Of a DNA stretch of 30,221 bases, positions 16,941-23,494 are shown piece after piece (position 1 is the stretch's first letter; every line of letters begins with the position of its first letter). The notes beneath the pieces are model-generated. The model saw only the letters and a program-made list of their open reading frames with translations, was not told the origin of the DNA and did not search any database. A program made the translations under genes and the position numbers. The stretch covers positions 1-30,221 of the forward strand of contig DBCM01000073.1 of NCBI GenBank assembly GCA_002293045.1, in the 5' to 3' direction. This DNA is from Flavobacteriales bacterium UBA958 (GTDB lineage: Bacteria; Bacteroidota; Bacteroidia; Flavobacteriales_D; Crocinitomicaceae).

Positions 16941-17879
16941 CTAATTTAAAAAATCAGCGGTTATCTCCTGGTATCGATTGGATTGAAGGGTTGGGAGTAG
17001 GGTTTTGTAGATGTCCCCATGCTTGGGTGTGCTTATCCCATATCCCGTCGAGGTTTTATTGAGCTCATCATACTTTTTTTCATAATTCGTCATAAGCGTC
17101 GAAAACGACTTGTGGATGCTCTTGTACACAAACGAAAACGTGGGATGAGTTTTTAATTCCTGGTAGAGTGCAGGGTGATGCTGCTTGGCATAGAGCAGGT
17201 ATTCCTTAATGAAGAAATCGAACTCGTAGAATGCATCGGCATTACTTACAAATTTTGAAGGCCAAGACCAAGAAACGCCTGTTCCATAAGCTTCCTTGAA
17301 CAAGGGATATAGATCGTACAACACCTTGCTGCCGTGATAATAGGCATTGAATTCATCCATCAAGCCAACGACTCCATCACATTGCGTGGACTGGGTTGGA
17401 CCGGCATTTATATAGGTGTTGAACCGAAAAGTGCGTAAAGACTCGGGAATAACTCTCACAAGTTCATTGCTTGGAAAAAGTTTGCTTTTCGGAAATTCGA
17501 TACAAACACTGGAAAACGGATCCAAATAAAAGCCTTCTGTTTTGCTCAGGTTGGCGAACGTGCTGCCTTGATTAGCCTTCATATAGGGAATTTGACTATC
17601 GTACGCATGGGCGGTTTCATGCACCGTGATGTCAATAGAATTCAAAAAGCTTTTCAGGTCGTCTAATTCACAATATTTCAAATGTTGCATAGAAAATGAC
17701 CGCGTATACCCATCGTGTGAAATAGAGCTCCCATTCGATTTAAAGCCATTAACAATCTCATACGAGGTGTTGGAATACGAAAAGAGTTGATTCATTGCCC
17801 ATTCGTGAGTGAGTTGTGCATGGCTGCAATGAATGGTGAAAAATGATATAACTACCCCAAGGACCACGTGACGCTTCAT
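16941..17879 (-). CDS. Secreted HExxH protein, putative gluzincin-type metallopeptidase
   Basis: A 312-residue protein with a signal peptide (about 1-21, CSHA-Q). The sequence ITVHETAHAYDS holds a zinc-binding HExxH motif (H87, E88, H91). A second helix-like segment, GLMDEFNAYYHG (172-183), supplies a candidate third ligand (E176) 85 residues later, as in glutamate zincins where ExxxA/ExNAY helices follow HExxH. The only cysteines in the mature part are C70, C126 and C167. Overall I do not recognise a named family, and no propeptide or sorting domain is visible. It is monocistronic, convergent with the porin gene (21 bp) and separated from the next minus-strand gene by 154 bp. Peptidase activity is inferred from the motif only. 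Confidence 0.75.
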   Translation of the reverse strand: MKRHVVLGVVISFFTIHCSHAQLTHEWAMNQLFSYSNTSYEIVNGFKSNGSSISHDGYTRSFSMQHLKYCELDDLKSFLNSIDITVHETAHAYDSQIPYMKANQGSTFANLSKTEGFYLDPFSSVCIEFPKSKLFPSNELVRVIPESLRTFRFNTYINAGPTQSTQCDGVVGLMDEFNAYYHGSKVLYDLYPLFKEAYGTGVSWSWPSKFVSNADAFYEFDFFIKEYLLYAKQHHPALYQELKTHPTFSFVYKSIHKSFSTLMTNYEKKYDELNKTSTGYGISTPKHGDIYKTLLPTLQSNRYQEITADFLN

Positions 17880-18033
17880 GACAATTTAATAAATGGTTAG
17901 GTAGGGATGTAATCATTTAGGGGTATAATACATTGTTTGTAGTTGGTTACAAATAGCCATGAAGAGGTTGGTAAACAGTGAAAATCACTTTTGGGTTAGC
18001 CCTTATTAACGCCGTAAATTTGGTACCTGTGCC

Positions 18034-18417
18034 TTACAGTACTACCTGATAGATGTCTGAGGCATTGCGTTGGATTCCATACTTTACAAATCCATTTTCC
18101 TCAGGAATCTCTTCAATTAAGGAAAAGACCTTGCAATCGGAGGGGAGTCCTGTGAAAATTAAGGTAAATCGTGTGTATTCATCCGTAGAAGGCATCCATT
18201 GGGGAGCGAGCGTAATCCCTTTCCAAGATACTAAGGGACAGTGTTGACCGCTTTCTGTTTTCAAATACGTACTTTTCCAAATGCGAACATAAGTACCGTT
18301 GGGGCTATGCAATGAACAATGAACAATCACCTGTTTTTCGGTAACTTCAAAGGTTTTTATTTGTTCATCAACGGCTACCTTTTCTTTAATCTTAGTACAT
18401 TTTAGGGGATCTCTCAT
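18034..18417 (-). CDS. Small conserved-type hypothetical protein
   Basis: A 127-residue soluble-looking protein without signal peptide or TM segment. It is predicted mostly beta-stranded: FEVTEKQVIVHCSLHSP, TYVRIWKSTYL, RFTLIFTGLP, KVFSLIEEIPEENGFVKYGI. The last block (FxLIEExPE...F..GI.RN..D.Y.V) resembles C-terminal beta domains of other Bacteroidota hypotheticals, but I cannot assign a family. ATG 18417 lies 14 nt after a possible -7 box (TAATTTTG, 18439-18432), which supports this start and strand. It is divergent from the YdjM-like gene (73 bp). Confidence 0.7.
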   Translation of the reverse strand: MRDPLKCTKIKEKVAVDEQIKTFEVTEKQVIVHCSLHSPNGTYVRIWKSTYLKTESGQHCPLVSWKGITLAPQWMPSTDEYTRFTLIFTGLPSDCKVFSLIEEIPEENGFVKYGIQRNASDIYQVVL

Positions 18418-18431
18418 GGCAACGATATGTA

Positions 18432-18439
18432 CAAAATTA
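18432..18439 (-). promoter_or_regulatory. -7 box for the 127-residue hypothetical gene
   Basis: TAATTTTG on the minus strand matches TAnnTTTG and ends 14 nt before ATG 18417. No TTG is present at the right distance upstream, so this is only half a promoter. Confidence 0.4.
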
Positions 18440-18475
18440 AAGGTAATCTAGCTATGAAGTATGAATTTCAAGGTG

Positions 18476-18483
18476 TATTTTTG
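18476..18483 (+). promoter_or_regulatory. -7 box abutting the start of the YdjM-like gene
   Basis: TATTTTTG matches TAnnTTTG and ends 7 nt before ATG 18491, so the transcript would have almost no leader. No -33 TTG at 17-23 bp. Confidence 0.4.
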
Positions 18484-18490
18484 ACGAACC

Positions 18491-19525
18491 ATGGATTCGT
18501 TAACACAGATTGTATTAGGAGGCGCAATTGGAGAATTAGTTGCGGGAAGAAAAATGGGGAATAGGGCAGTGCTCTGGGGAGCGATCGCTGGAACTATTCC
18601 AGACCTTGATGTTTTCTTTCGGGTGTTCTATCATCCGATTGAGGCGGCATTGGTTCACCGTGGATTTTCCCACTCCTTGCTTTTTTCCCTGATAGTTTCC
18701 CCACTTCTTGCATACTTGTTGAATATCGCTACAAAACGTGCCTACGGATTTTGGTTGTGGACGCAGCTGTTTTTTTGGGGCATTGTAACCCATCCAATAC
18801 TCGATATGTTTACCAATTACGGAACCCAATTCCTATGGCCGTTTGAAGCAAGAATCACCTTCAATTCGGTATTTGTAATTGACCCCTTGTACACGGTTCC
18901 GTTTATGGTGTTACTCATTTGGGCCATGCGCTTGGATAGAAATAGCGCAAAACGAAGAAGGCTGAATCGAATTGGCTTGATTTATTCTACCGCCTATTTG
19001 TTCTTGGGCTTACTGATTAAGTGGTTTGTATGGACGGAAGCTCAGGCCTATGTTAAAGCACATCAATTGAAGGTGAATCGTATGATGGTTACCCCAATGC
19101 CGTTTACCTGTTTTTATTGGTATGTGTTAGGGGAGAATAATCACCAATATGTGGTGATGCACCGATCCATTTTTAAGGATCAAATTACAGATAAGCCCGT
19201 GGTCATTGAGCGTGGACCTTGGAGAATCCAGGATTTATCGTGGGCAGAAACTAATTACAACAGGGACTTACATCGTTTTACTTCGGATTTTTGCTTAATT
19301 CAGGAACAAGGACAACGCTTACGCGCCTATGATTTGCGCTTCGGGTATACTGGAAAATTAACCGGAGAGAAAGTTAACTTTCCATTGATGGGATTTGAAT
19401 TTGAGCGCAATGAATCACGTATTGTGGATACTAAAATGTACCGCACCAACGCATGGAATTTCGTAGATTTTGGATATTACACACAGTGTGTCTTCGGAAG
19501 GGCAACGGTTCGTAAGTCACCTTAA
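18491..19525 (+). CDS. YdjM-like membrane-bound metal-dependent hydrolase (DUF457)
   Basis: A 344-residue protein with the family signature at the very N-terminus: MDSLTQIVLGGAIGELVAGR, GAIAGTIPDLDVFF (about 31-44), HRGFSHSLLFSL (about 56-67) and HPILDMFTNYGTQFLWPF. The Asp and His residues in DLD, HRGFSHS and HPILD are the presumed metal ligands. Four or five TM helices occupy about residues 60-185, and a soluble C-terminal part of about 150 residues follows. Members are annotated as inner-membrane metal-dependent hydrolases of unknown substrate (E. coli YdjM is a LexA-regulated example). The gene ends about 100 bp before the bidirectional hairpin at 19622-19650. Confidence 0.88.
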   Translation: MDSLTQIVLGGAIGELVAGRKMGNRAVLWGAIAGTIPDLDVFFRVFYHPIEAALVHRGFSHSLLFSLIVSPLLAYLLNIATKRAYGFWLWTQLFFWGIVTHPILDMFTNYGTQFLWPFEARITFNSVFVIDPLYTVPFMVLLIWAMRLDRNSAKRRRLNRIGLIYSTAYLFLGLLIKWFVWTEAQAYVKAHQLKVNRMMVTPMPFTCFYWYVLGENNHQYVVMHRSIFKDQITDKPVVIERGPWRIQDLSWAETNYNRDLHRFTSDFCLIQEQGQRLRAYDLRFGYTGKLTGEKVNFPLMGFEFERNESRIVDTKMYRTNAWNFVDFGYYTQCVFGRATVRKSP

Positions 19526-19621
19526 AAGAAAACAAACACCAATTGTACTTGATTTTACTGTAGTATAACCTGATGAGAACTACGGTAGAAAATCCATGAA
19601 AATTACGTTAACCAAATAAAC

Positions 19622-19650
19622 AAAAAGCCTGTCTTTTGGACAGGCTTTTT
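19622..19650. terminator. Bidirectional intrinsic terminator between the YdjM-like gene and the tRNA
   Basis: A perfect 12-bp stem AAAAAGCCTGTC / GACAGGCTTTTT (19622-19633 with 19639-19650) with a 5-nt loop. A/T runs on both sides give a T tract in either direction. It ends the tRNA transcript 7 nt after the mature 3' end and can also stop plus-strand readthrough. Confidence 0.9.
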
Positions 19651-19657
19651 GTTGTTG

Positions 19658-19731
19658 TGGTCCCACTTGGAATCGAACCAAGCACCTACTGATTATGAGT
19701 CAGTTGCTCTAACCGAATGAGCTATAGGACC
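19658..19731 (-). tRNA. tRNA with CAT anticodon, probably elongator tRNA-Met
   Basis: A 74-nt cloverleaf. The acceptor stem GGTCCTA pairs with TGGGACC, the D arm is AGCTCATTCGGTTAGAGC, the anticodon stem ACTGA / TCAGT encloses CTCATAA with anticodon CAT, and the T arm CTTGG-TTCGATT-CCAAG is regular. The discriminator base is A and the CCA tail is not encoded (ACA follows CC). A CAT anticodon could also be tRNA-Ile2 (lysidine) or an initiator. The first acceptor pair is a normal G-C, so it is not a typical initiator. The choice Met over Ile2 is by overall likeness and is less sure. Confidence 0.93.
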
Positions 19732-19733
19732 AA
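19720..19733. repeat. Direct repeat copy 1 (inside the tRNA 5' end)
   Basis: AGCTATAGGACCAA, which on the minus strand is the first 12 nt of the tRNA plus 2 nt upstream, is repeated exactly at 19826-19839, 106 bp away. TTACAGC also follows both copies at nearly the same distance (19742-19748, 19847-19853). Confidence 0.8.
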
Positions 19734-19767
19734 AAGTAACTTTACAGCTACGTATTTCATTTTAACA

Positions 19768-19835
19768 TCCTATAGCGAAATTGCTTGTCCCGACGTTTCG
19801 GGGGCTACCCCGAGGAAGTTCGGGAAGCTATAGGA
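19768..19835. repeat. 68-bp palindromic repeat (REP/MITE-like)
   Basis: Outer arms TCCTATAGC (19768-19776) and GCTATAGGA (19827-19835) are perfect inverted repeats. Inside are nested arms TCCCGA (19788-19793) with TCGGGA (19820-19825) and CGGGG (19799-19803) with CCCCG (19808-19812), GCTA loop. It is locally GC-rich against an AT-rich spacer. Such TCCCGA/TCGGGA palindromes occur as dispersed repeats in Bacteroidota genomes (from memory); only one copy is in this window. Confidence 0.65.
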
Positions 19836-19839
19836 CCAA
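19826..19839. repeat. Direct repeat copy 2 (truncated tRNA 5' end)
   Basis: An exact copy of the 14 bp at 19720-19733. On the minus strand it reads TTGGTCCTATAGCT and then runs into the palindrome instead of the D arm, so it looks like the stump of a second tRNA gene or a target duplication. Confidence 0.7.
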
Positions 19840-19886
19840 CATTATGTTACAGCGACTTAGTTCAAACCTAATGTTTGATAAGGGTG

Positions 19887-19894
19887 CAAAAATA
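19887..19894 (-). promoter_or_regulatory. Probable tRNA promoter (-7 box)
   Basis: TATTTTTG on the minus strand, followed by CACCC, resembles stable-RNA promoters of the phylum. A TTG lies upstream but at a spacing of only 14 bp. Transcription from here would carry a leader of about 150 nt containing the palindrome before the tRNA. Confidence 0.45.
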
Positions 19895-20044
19895 AACTTT
19901 TCTTTTTACAAGAGAAAATCGAGTTAATAAGTTTATCGGTAGATGGATGGTGTTATAATGTTAGTAATCTACTTCATAAGTTGTTTGGTCGGTTAGCATA
20001 ACTGTTGATTTGCTTTAGAAACGAAGTATCGCAATAATTCTTGC

Positions 20045-20052
20045 TACCTTTG
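20045..20052 (+). promoter_or_regulatory. -7 box abutting the start of the OmpA-like lipoprotein gene
   Basis: TACCTTTG matches TAnnTTTG and ends 4 nt before ATG 20057, identical to the box before ctaA. No TTG at 17-23 bp upstream. Confidence 0.5.
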
Positions 20053-20056
20053 AAGC

Positions 20057-20962
20057 ATGATTAAGCGTGTATACAAAAGTGCTTTAATTGCGTGTATCGT
20101 TTTGCCTTTATTGCTTTGTTGTAATACGAATAATTCGAGCAGCGCTTCCGTTCCAGTTGACCCAAATTTAAGTCAAGGAAATGCACAGCGAAGCAATAAG
20201 AATAACCAGAGAACTAAGGATACATCTAATATAGGGGGGCTTAATTCGGAGGCTAAAGCCCGTTGGAGTAATCCAATAATGACTCCCATTGGTGCCGATG
20301 TAGGACGTATAATTCGGGGCTATTTTTTACAAGGCGCCTACGATAAAATGTTAAATTTTGTGATTGTCCCGCCTTGTTATTCACGAAAACAAGTGCTGTA
20401 TATCCTAAGGAAATCTTCTTGGGGATATGCGATCAAGTGGAATAATCTGGAATGGTTGGAAGATAGTACCTTCATCATTACTTATAGAACTGAAAAAGTG
20501 AATACAGTCGGTGCGGAACAATATGTTGGGCGAATTGTCAACGATACGGCCAAATTGATCTTGTTTCCAGAAAAGGATCACTTGTTTCCTTATTATGGCA
20601 ATGAGAACTTAGATGATCCATGCGAATTAAAGGCTGCTTTAGATCGCATTTATTTTGAATTTGATAAGACTACGATTCTTCCCAAATCGAACCCTGCCTT
20701 GTTAGCGTTGCTTAATTATTTAAAGATTAATCCTACCTTGAATGCTCATTTTGTTGGGCATGCAAGCAGTGAAGGCTCTAAACAGCATAACCAACAATTA
20801 AGTGAACTGCGTGCGAAGGCAATATGTGATTATTTGATAAAGAAGCGAATAGCAGAAGATCGATTGACCTATGAAGGAAAAGGCAATACACAACCCTTGG
20901 AATCTAATAAAAAGGCATCATCCACGGATCGAAGGGTAGAATTAGTGCTCAAGGAGCAATAA
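20057..20962 (+). CDS. OmpA-family lipoprotein
   Basis: A 301-residue protein with a lipoprotein signal (hydrophobic 8-20, LLLCC, lipidation at C21 or C22), a Ser/Asn-rich linker (about 23-65), a middle domain of unknown type (about 70-185) and a C-terminal OmpA/MotB domain (about 197-300) starting DRIYFEFDKTTILPKSNPAL and ending RRVELVLKEQ. Such domains bind peptidoglycan diaminopimelate through an Asp and an Arg. Here the Arg is present (R252 in LSELRA) but the Asp of the usual GHTD is Ser (S237 in GHASSEG), a variant I recall in other Bacteroidota. It is probably outer-membrane anchored and envelope-structural. Monocistronic, convergent with aat (6 bp). Confidence 0.9.
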   Translation: MIKRVYKSALIACIVLPLLLCCNTNNSSSASVPVDPNLSQGNAQRSNKNNQRTKDTSNIGGLNSEAKARWSNPIMTPIGADVGRIIRGYFLQGAYDKMLNFVIVPPCYSRKQVLYILRKSSWGYAIKWNNLEWLEDSTFIITYRTEKVNTVGAEQYVGRIVNDTAKLILFPEKDHLFPYYGNENLDDPCELKAALDRIYFEFDKTTILPKSNPALLALLNYLKINPTLNAHFVGHASSEGSKQHNQQLSELRAKAICDYLIKKRIAEDRLTYEGKGNTQPLESNKKASSTDRRVELVLKEQ

Positions 20963-20968
20963 AAGCCC

Positions 20969-21574
20969 TTAGGACAATTTAAAGTGTCGTGTAAGTTGAA
21001 TACCTATGTTAAGGGTTTCTAGAAATGCATCTTGTGAAATTTCTATGGCTCCAAGCATTTCCGTATGGTCATTTAAATATTGTGAATCCAGCATTATGAA
21101 GTCATTTTCTTGTAAAATTACCATTAGGTGATGAAACGCAATTTTGGAGGCGTTAGATGCTGTGGAAAACATCGATTCACCAAAAAATATACCGCCGAGA
21201 TGAACGCCATACAAGCCGCCAACAAGGATGTTTTTTTTATAGATTTCAACGGAGTGAGCAAAGCCTTCCTGGTGCAATCCGATATAAGCTGATATCATGG
21301 ATTGGTTTAACCACTGTCCGTCAAAGGCATCTCTTGGTTTGCTACATGCCTTGATTACCGCTTCAAAATTCTCGTTTATTTTTACGGTGTAAGCCCCCGA
21401 ATTCAGCATGGTCCGTAGGGATTTTTTTGGTTTATAGGTATTAATATCAAATACGGCCCGTTGGCGTGGATTGTGCCATGTAATTCTACCGGTTTCATCA
21501 GCCATTGGAAAATACCCATCAACGTATTTGTTGCACAGTTGTTCCCAAGTTAGAGGAGTTTTATCCGAGGACAT
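20969..21574 (-). CDS. aat: Leucyl/phenylalanyl-tRNA--protein transferase (Aat)
   Basis: Starting at ATG 21574 (a TTG lies just before) this is a 201-residue L/F-transferase, which adds Leu or Phe to proteins with N-terminal Arg or Lys to mark them for ClpS/ClpAP. Recognised blocks are YFPMADETGRITWHNPRQRA near the N-terminus, WLNQSMISAYIGLHQEGFAH, GGLYGVHLGGIFFGESMF, NASKIAF and LDSQYLNDHTEMLGAIEIS. The E in GES and Q in SQY correspond to the catalytic-site residues E156 and Q188 of the E. coli enzyme. It is shorter than the E. coli protein (234), lacking most of the N-terminal GGDLS-type region. It lies 6 bp downstream of a small membrane-protein gene. Confidence 0.9.
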   Translation of the reverse strand: MSSDKTPLTWEQLCNKYVDGYFPMADETGRITWHNPRQRAVFDINTYKPKKSLRTMLNSGAYTVKINENFEAVIKACSKPRDAFDGQWLNQSMISAYIGLHQEGFAHSVEIYKKNILVGGLYGVHLGGIFFGESMFSTASNASKIAFHHLMVILQENDFIMLDSQYLNDHTEMLGAIEISQDAFLETLNIGIQLTRHFKLS

Positions 21575-21580
21575 CAAGGA

Positions 21581-21754
21581 TTAACTTACAGCAAATAAAA
21601 GAAACAGAACGCCTGCTACGGCAAGTAAGACTAGAAAGATGATGACATTCACGCCGCATCCCAACCCTTTACGAAGGGAATCTTCTAAACTACCTCCACC
21701 CAAGAAGTACAGCAAAAAAACGACTCCCGCAACAATAAGTGCAAATTGTAACAT
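21581..21754 (-). CDS. 57-residue two-helix membrane protein
   Basis: ATG at 21754-21752 opens 57 codons ending TAA at 21583-21581. The peptide has two hydrophobic helices, LIVAGVVFLLYFLG (6-19) and VNVIIFLVLLAVAGVLFLLF (35-54), joined by a short charged loop SLEDSLRKGLGCG (22-34). The gap to aat is 6 bp, so the two genes are probably co-transcribed. The helix-loop-helix with a Gly-rich turn is like other small Bacteroidota membrane proteins; function is unknown. Confidence 0.7.
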   Translation of the reverse strand: MLQFALIVAGVVFLLYFLGGGSLEDSLRKGLGCGVNVIIFLVLLAVAGVLFLLFAVS

Positions 21755-21831
21755 AAATTAAAATGAAATTTATACAAAAATGTGTTTAAAGTTAGGAATA
21801 ATATGATGTTATTTTATAAGGTGACATTAAA

Positions 21832-22635
21832 CTACCATTTCAATTGAAAGCCTACGTTCGCATTATAATAATACGTGTCTATGGGCAGTGGCCGATAGGT
21901 ATCAAAATTATGATCGTAATTAATAACTACCGCAATATGCTTGGTGATGGCGCAATATAATTTCAAATCGATGAACCAGCGCGGGTTCATGAAATTAGTA
22001 AACTGTTCGTTTAACGGAAATTGAATAAAAGTACTTCCACTCAGGTCTATTCCATCTTTTATATGAATGGCAGCCTTTGCTGTAACATTTAACCTAGGCA
22101 TGGCACGGTAAACTATGTCCACGGAGTCTTGAGAAAAAGCGAACGAGGTCATGAACGGGTTCCATTTTTCATATTCATAAAACAATCCAATTCCTGCATA
22201 TAAATCGTCTTTTTTGTTTTCCCAAAACCTGAAGCGTGCATTGCAGCCCGCCAATGCCCTGTTTTGCAAACCCCAAACCCCATTCCATTGATATTGGATA
22301 AAATAATCGGGATATACTCTTCTTGAATCATTATCACGCAGGCGCATTTGGAAGTAACCATTGTTTTCTAAAATCGAGGCACCGTTAAACGAGGCATCCG
22401 TGTGTGCTAGGGTGATCCACACCAGGTTTTTCTTCTTGAAGAAAAAATCATTTTCACCTTGGCTGTTAAATTCAATTAAATTTCGTCTTTGGCGATCGAG
22501 ATTAAATCCAAAATTCAAATAGAATCGATTTTTTTTGAATGCGGTGTCATTTGTATTCTGCCGATCTACATTCAAAATTTGACCGTGCAAGCTCATGGAT
22601 AAAACGCAAACAAACCAGCTTAAGAGGTATTTCAT
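21832..22635 (-). CDS. DUF481-like outer-membrane beta-barrel protein
   Basis: A 267-residue protein with a signal peptide (about 1-18, SLHG-Q). The body resembles DUF481/YdiY-type barrels: RNLIEFNSQGENDFFFKKKN, ITLAHTDASFNGASI, then paired strands such as YPDYFIQYQWNGVWGLQNRA, LYAGIGLFYEYEKWN and the C-terminal YYYNANVGFQLKW ending in an aromatic residue. The family is thought to be outer-membrane, with unknown cargo. Its start lies 1 bp after the bestrophin stop, so both come from one mRNA. Confidence 0.8.
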   Translation of the reverse strand: MKYLLSWFVCVLSMSLHGQILNVDRQNTNDTAFKKNRFYLNFGFNLDRQRRNLIEFNSQGENDFFFKKKNLVWITLAHTDASFNGASILENNGYFQMRLRDNDSRRVYPDYFIQYQWNGVWGLQNRALAGCNARFRFWENKKDDLYAGIGLFYEYEKWNPFMTSFAFSQDSVDIVYRAMPRLNVTAKAAIHIKDGIDLSGSTFIQFPLNEQFTNFMNPRWFIDLKLYCAITKHIAVVINYDHNFDTYRPLPIDTYYYNANVGFQLKW

Positions 22636-22636
22636 G

Positions 22637-23494
22637 TTAGGAGTTCAACAGAAGTCTCGAGGTGTTCTCCTCAATCCGTTCACAAATTTCATCCAAGGGT
22701 AGATCATTGTCATCTGTTCCGAAGGGGTCTTCTATTTCTTCGGCTAAGATCTCCATGGATACAAGCGCATAAAACACAAAGGTTGATATCAAAACCGACC
22801 AATATTCAAACAATTCTACGAACGCAAGCGGCATAGTCACCACGTAAATGAAAATGAATTTCTTGAAAAATAAACTGTAAGAAAAGGGAATTGGGGTGTT
22901 CAGTATGCGTTCACAAGCCCCAAGACTGTCGATGAGATTATCTAAATGCCGACTAAGTTGCTCCCATTGAATCGAATCAATTCGATCAGTCACCCGCAAG
23001 TCATGCAGCGCCTTACGCATTTCATGCGCGATCCACAACGGTTGATTCCCTACCGAGGCTGATTTATCGAGCGGAATGGGGAGGGCTAATTTATTGCGTC
23101 TTAAATGTTCTTTCATGCTTTTCGTAAAAGCCGTAATTAAATCCACATAATTCCTCCGTTCAGTTGTGCTTAAATCTAGAGAGGAAAGTAAACTTGATAG
23201 ATTACGGGTGTCATTCACCACCGAACCCCAAAGTTTTCGCCCTTCCCACCAGCGATCATAGGCCGTATTCGTTCTAAACACTAAAAGCAACGAGATCACA
23301 AATCCCAATAAGGAATAAACCGAAGTTAGATTCTTTAAAACCGATGAGGTGGGGTAAAAATGCAGTTCCAGCGCAGTGATTATGGCGGTTAATACTGCGA
23401 TGTATATAAGCTCCTTCCACAAGATGCGAACCGTGTCACTTTTGTGAAAGGAAAAAATAATCGTCAACCAACTCTTGGGATTGTATTTAATCAT
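22637..23494 (-). CDS. Bestrophin family anion channel
   Basis: A 285-residue inner-membrane protein of the bestrophin/UPF0187 family, pentameric channels for chloride and similar ions. The diagnostic N-terminal region is present: WLTIIFSFHKSDTVRILW (9-26), TM1, then LLGFVISLLLVFRTNTAYDR (62-81) and WWEGRKLWGSVVNDTRNL. Further helices lie at about 205-245, and an acidic C-terminal stretch EIEDPFGTDDNDLPLDEIC follows, typical of the family. It overlaps the T9SS gene stop by 4 bp (ATGA), so translation is coupled. Confidence 0.92.
   Translation of the reverse strand: MIKYNPKSWLTIIFSFHKSDTVRILWKELIYIAVLTAIITALELHFYPTSSVLKNLTSVYSLLGFVISLLLVFRTNTAYDRWWEGRKLWGSVVNDTRNLSSLLSSLDLSTTERRNYVDLITAFTKSMKEHLRRNKLALPIPLDKSASVGNQPLWIAHEMRKALHDLRVTDRIDSIQWEQLSRHLDNLIDSLGACERILNTPIPFSYSLFFKKFIFIYVVTMPLAFVELFEYWSVLISTFVFYALVSMEILAEEIEDPFGTDDNDLPLDEICERIEENTSRLLLNS

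Larger units (their letters stand above)
19526..20056. other. 531-bp region without protein genes: terminator, tRNA, palindrome, promoters
   Basis: Between the YdjM-like gene and the OmpA-like gene I see, in order, a bidirectional terminator (19622-19650), a minus-strand tRNA (19658-19731), a palindromic repeat (19768-19835), a second copy of the tRNA start (19826-19839), a probable tRNA promoter (19887-19894) and the -7 box of the OmpA-like gene (20045-20052). No ORF longer than about 20 codons stands out. Confidence 0.7.

Noticed and set aside
18053..18247. A 64-codon plus-strand frame opposite the 127-residue hypothetical gene, downstream of a promoter-like sequence
   Set aside because: Low-complexity composition of a mirror frame and no recognisable features. 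The minus-strand gene has a better start context. The promoter-like sequence is kept only as a weak finding.
19731..19738. TACTTTTG directly before the tRNA as its promoter
   Set aside because: The last base of the box is the first base of the tRNA, so transcription would start inside the mature RNA.
19720..19839. An integrated genomic island bounded by tRNA-derived direct repeats
   Set aside because: The repeats are only 106 bp apart and enclose no integrase or cargo; at most this is a small repeat insertion.
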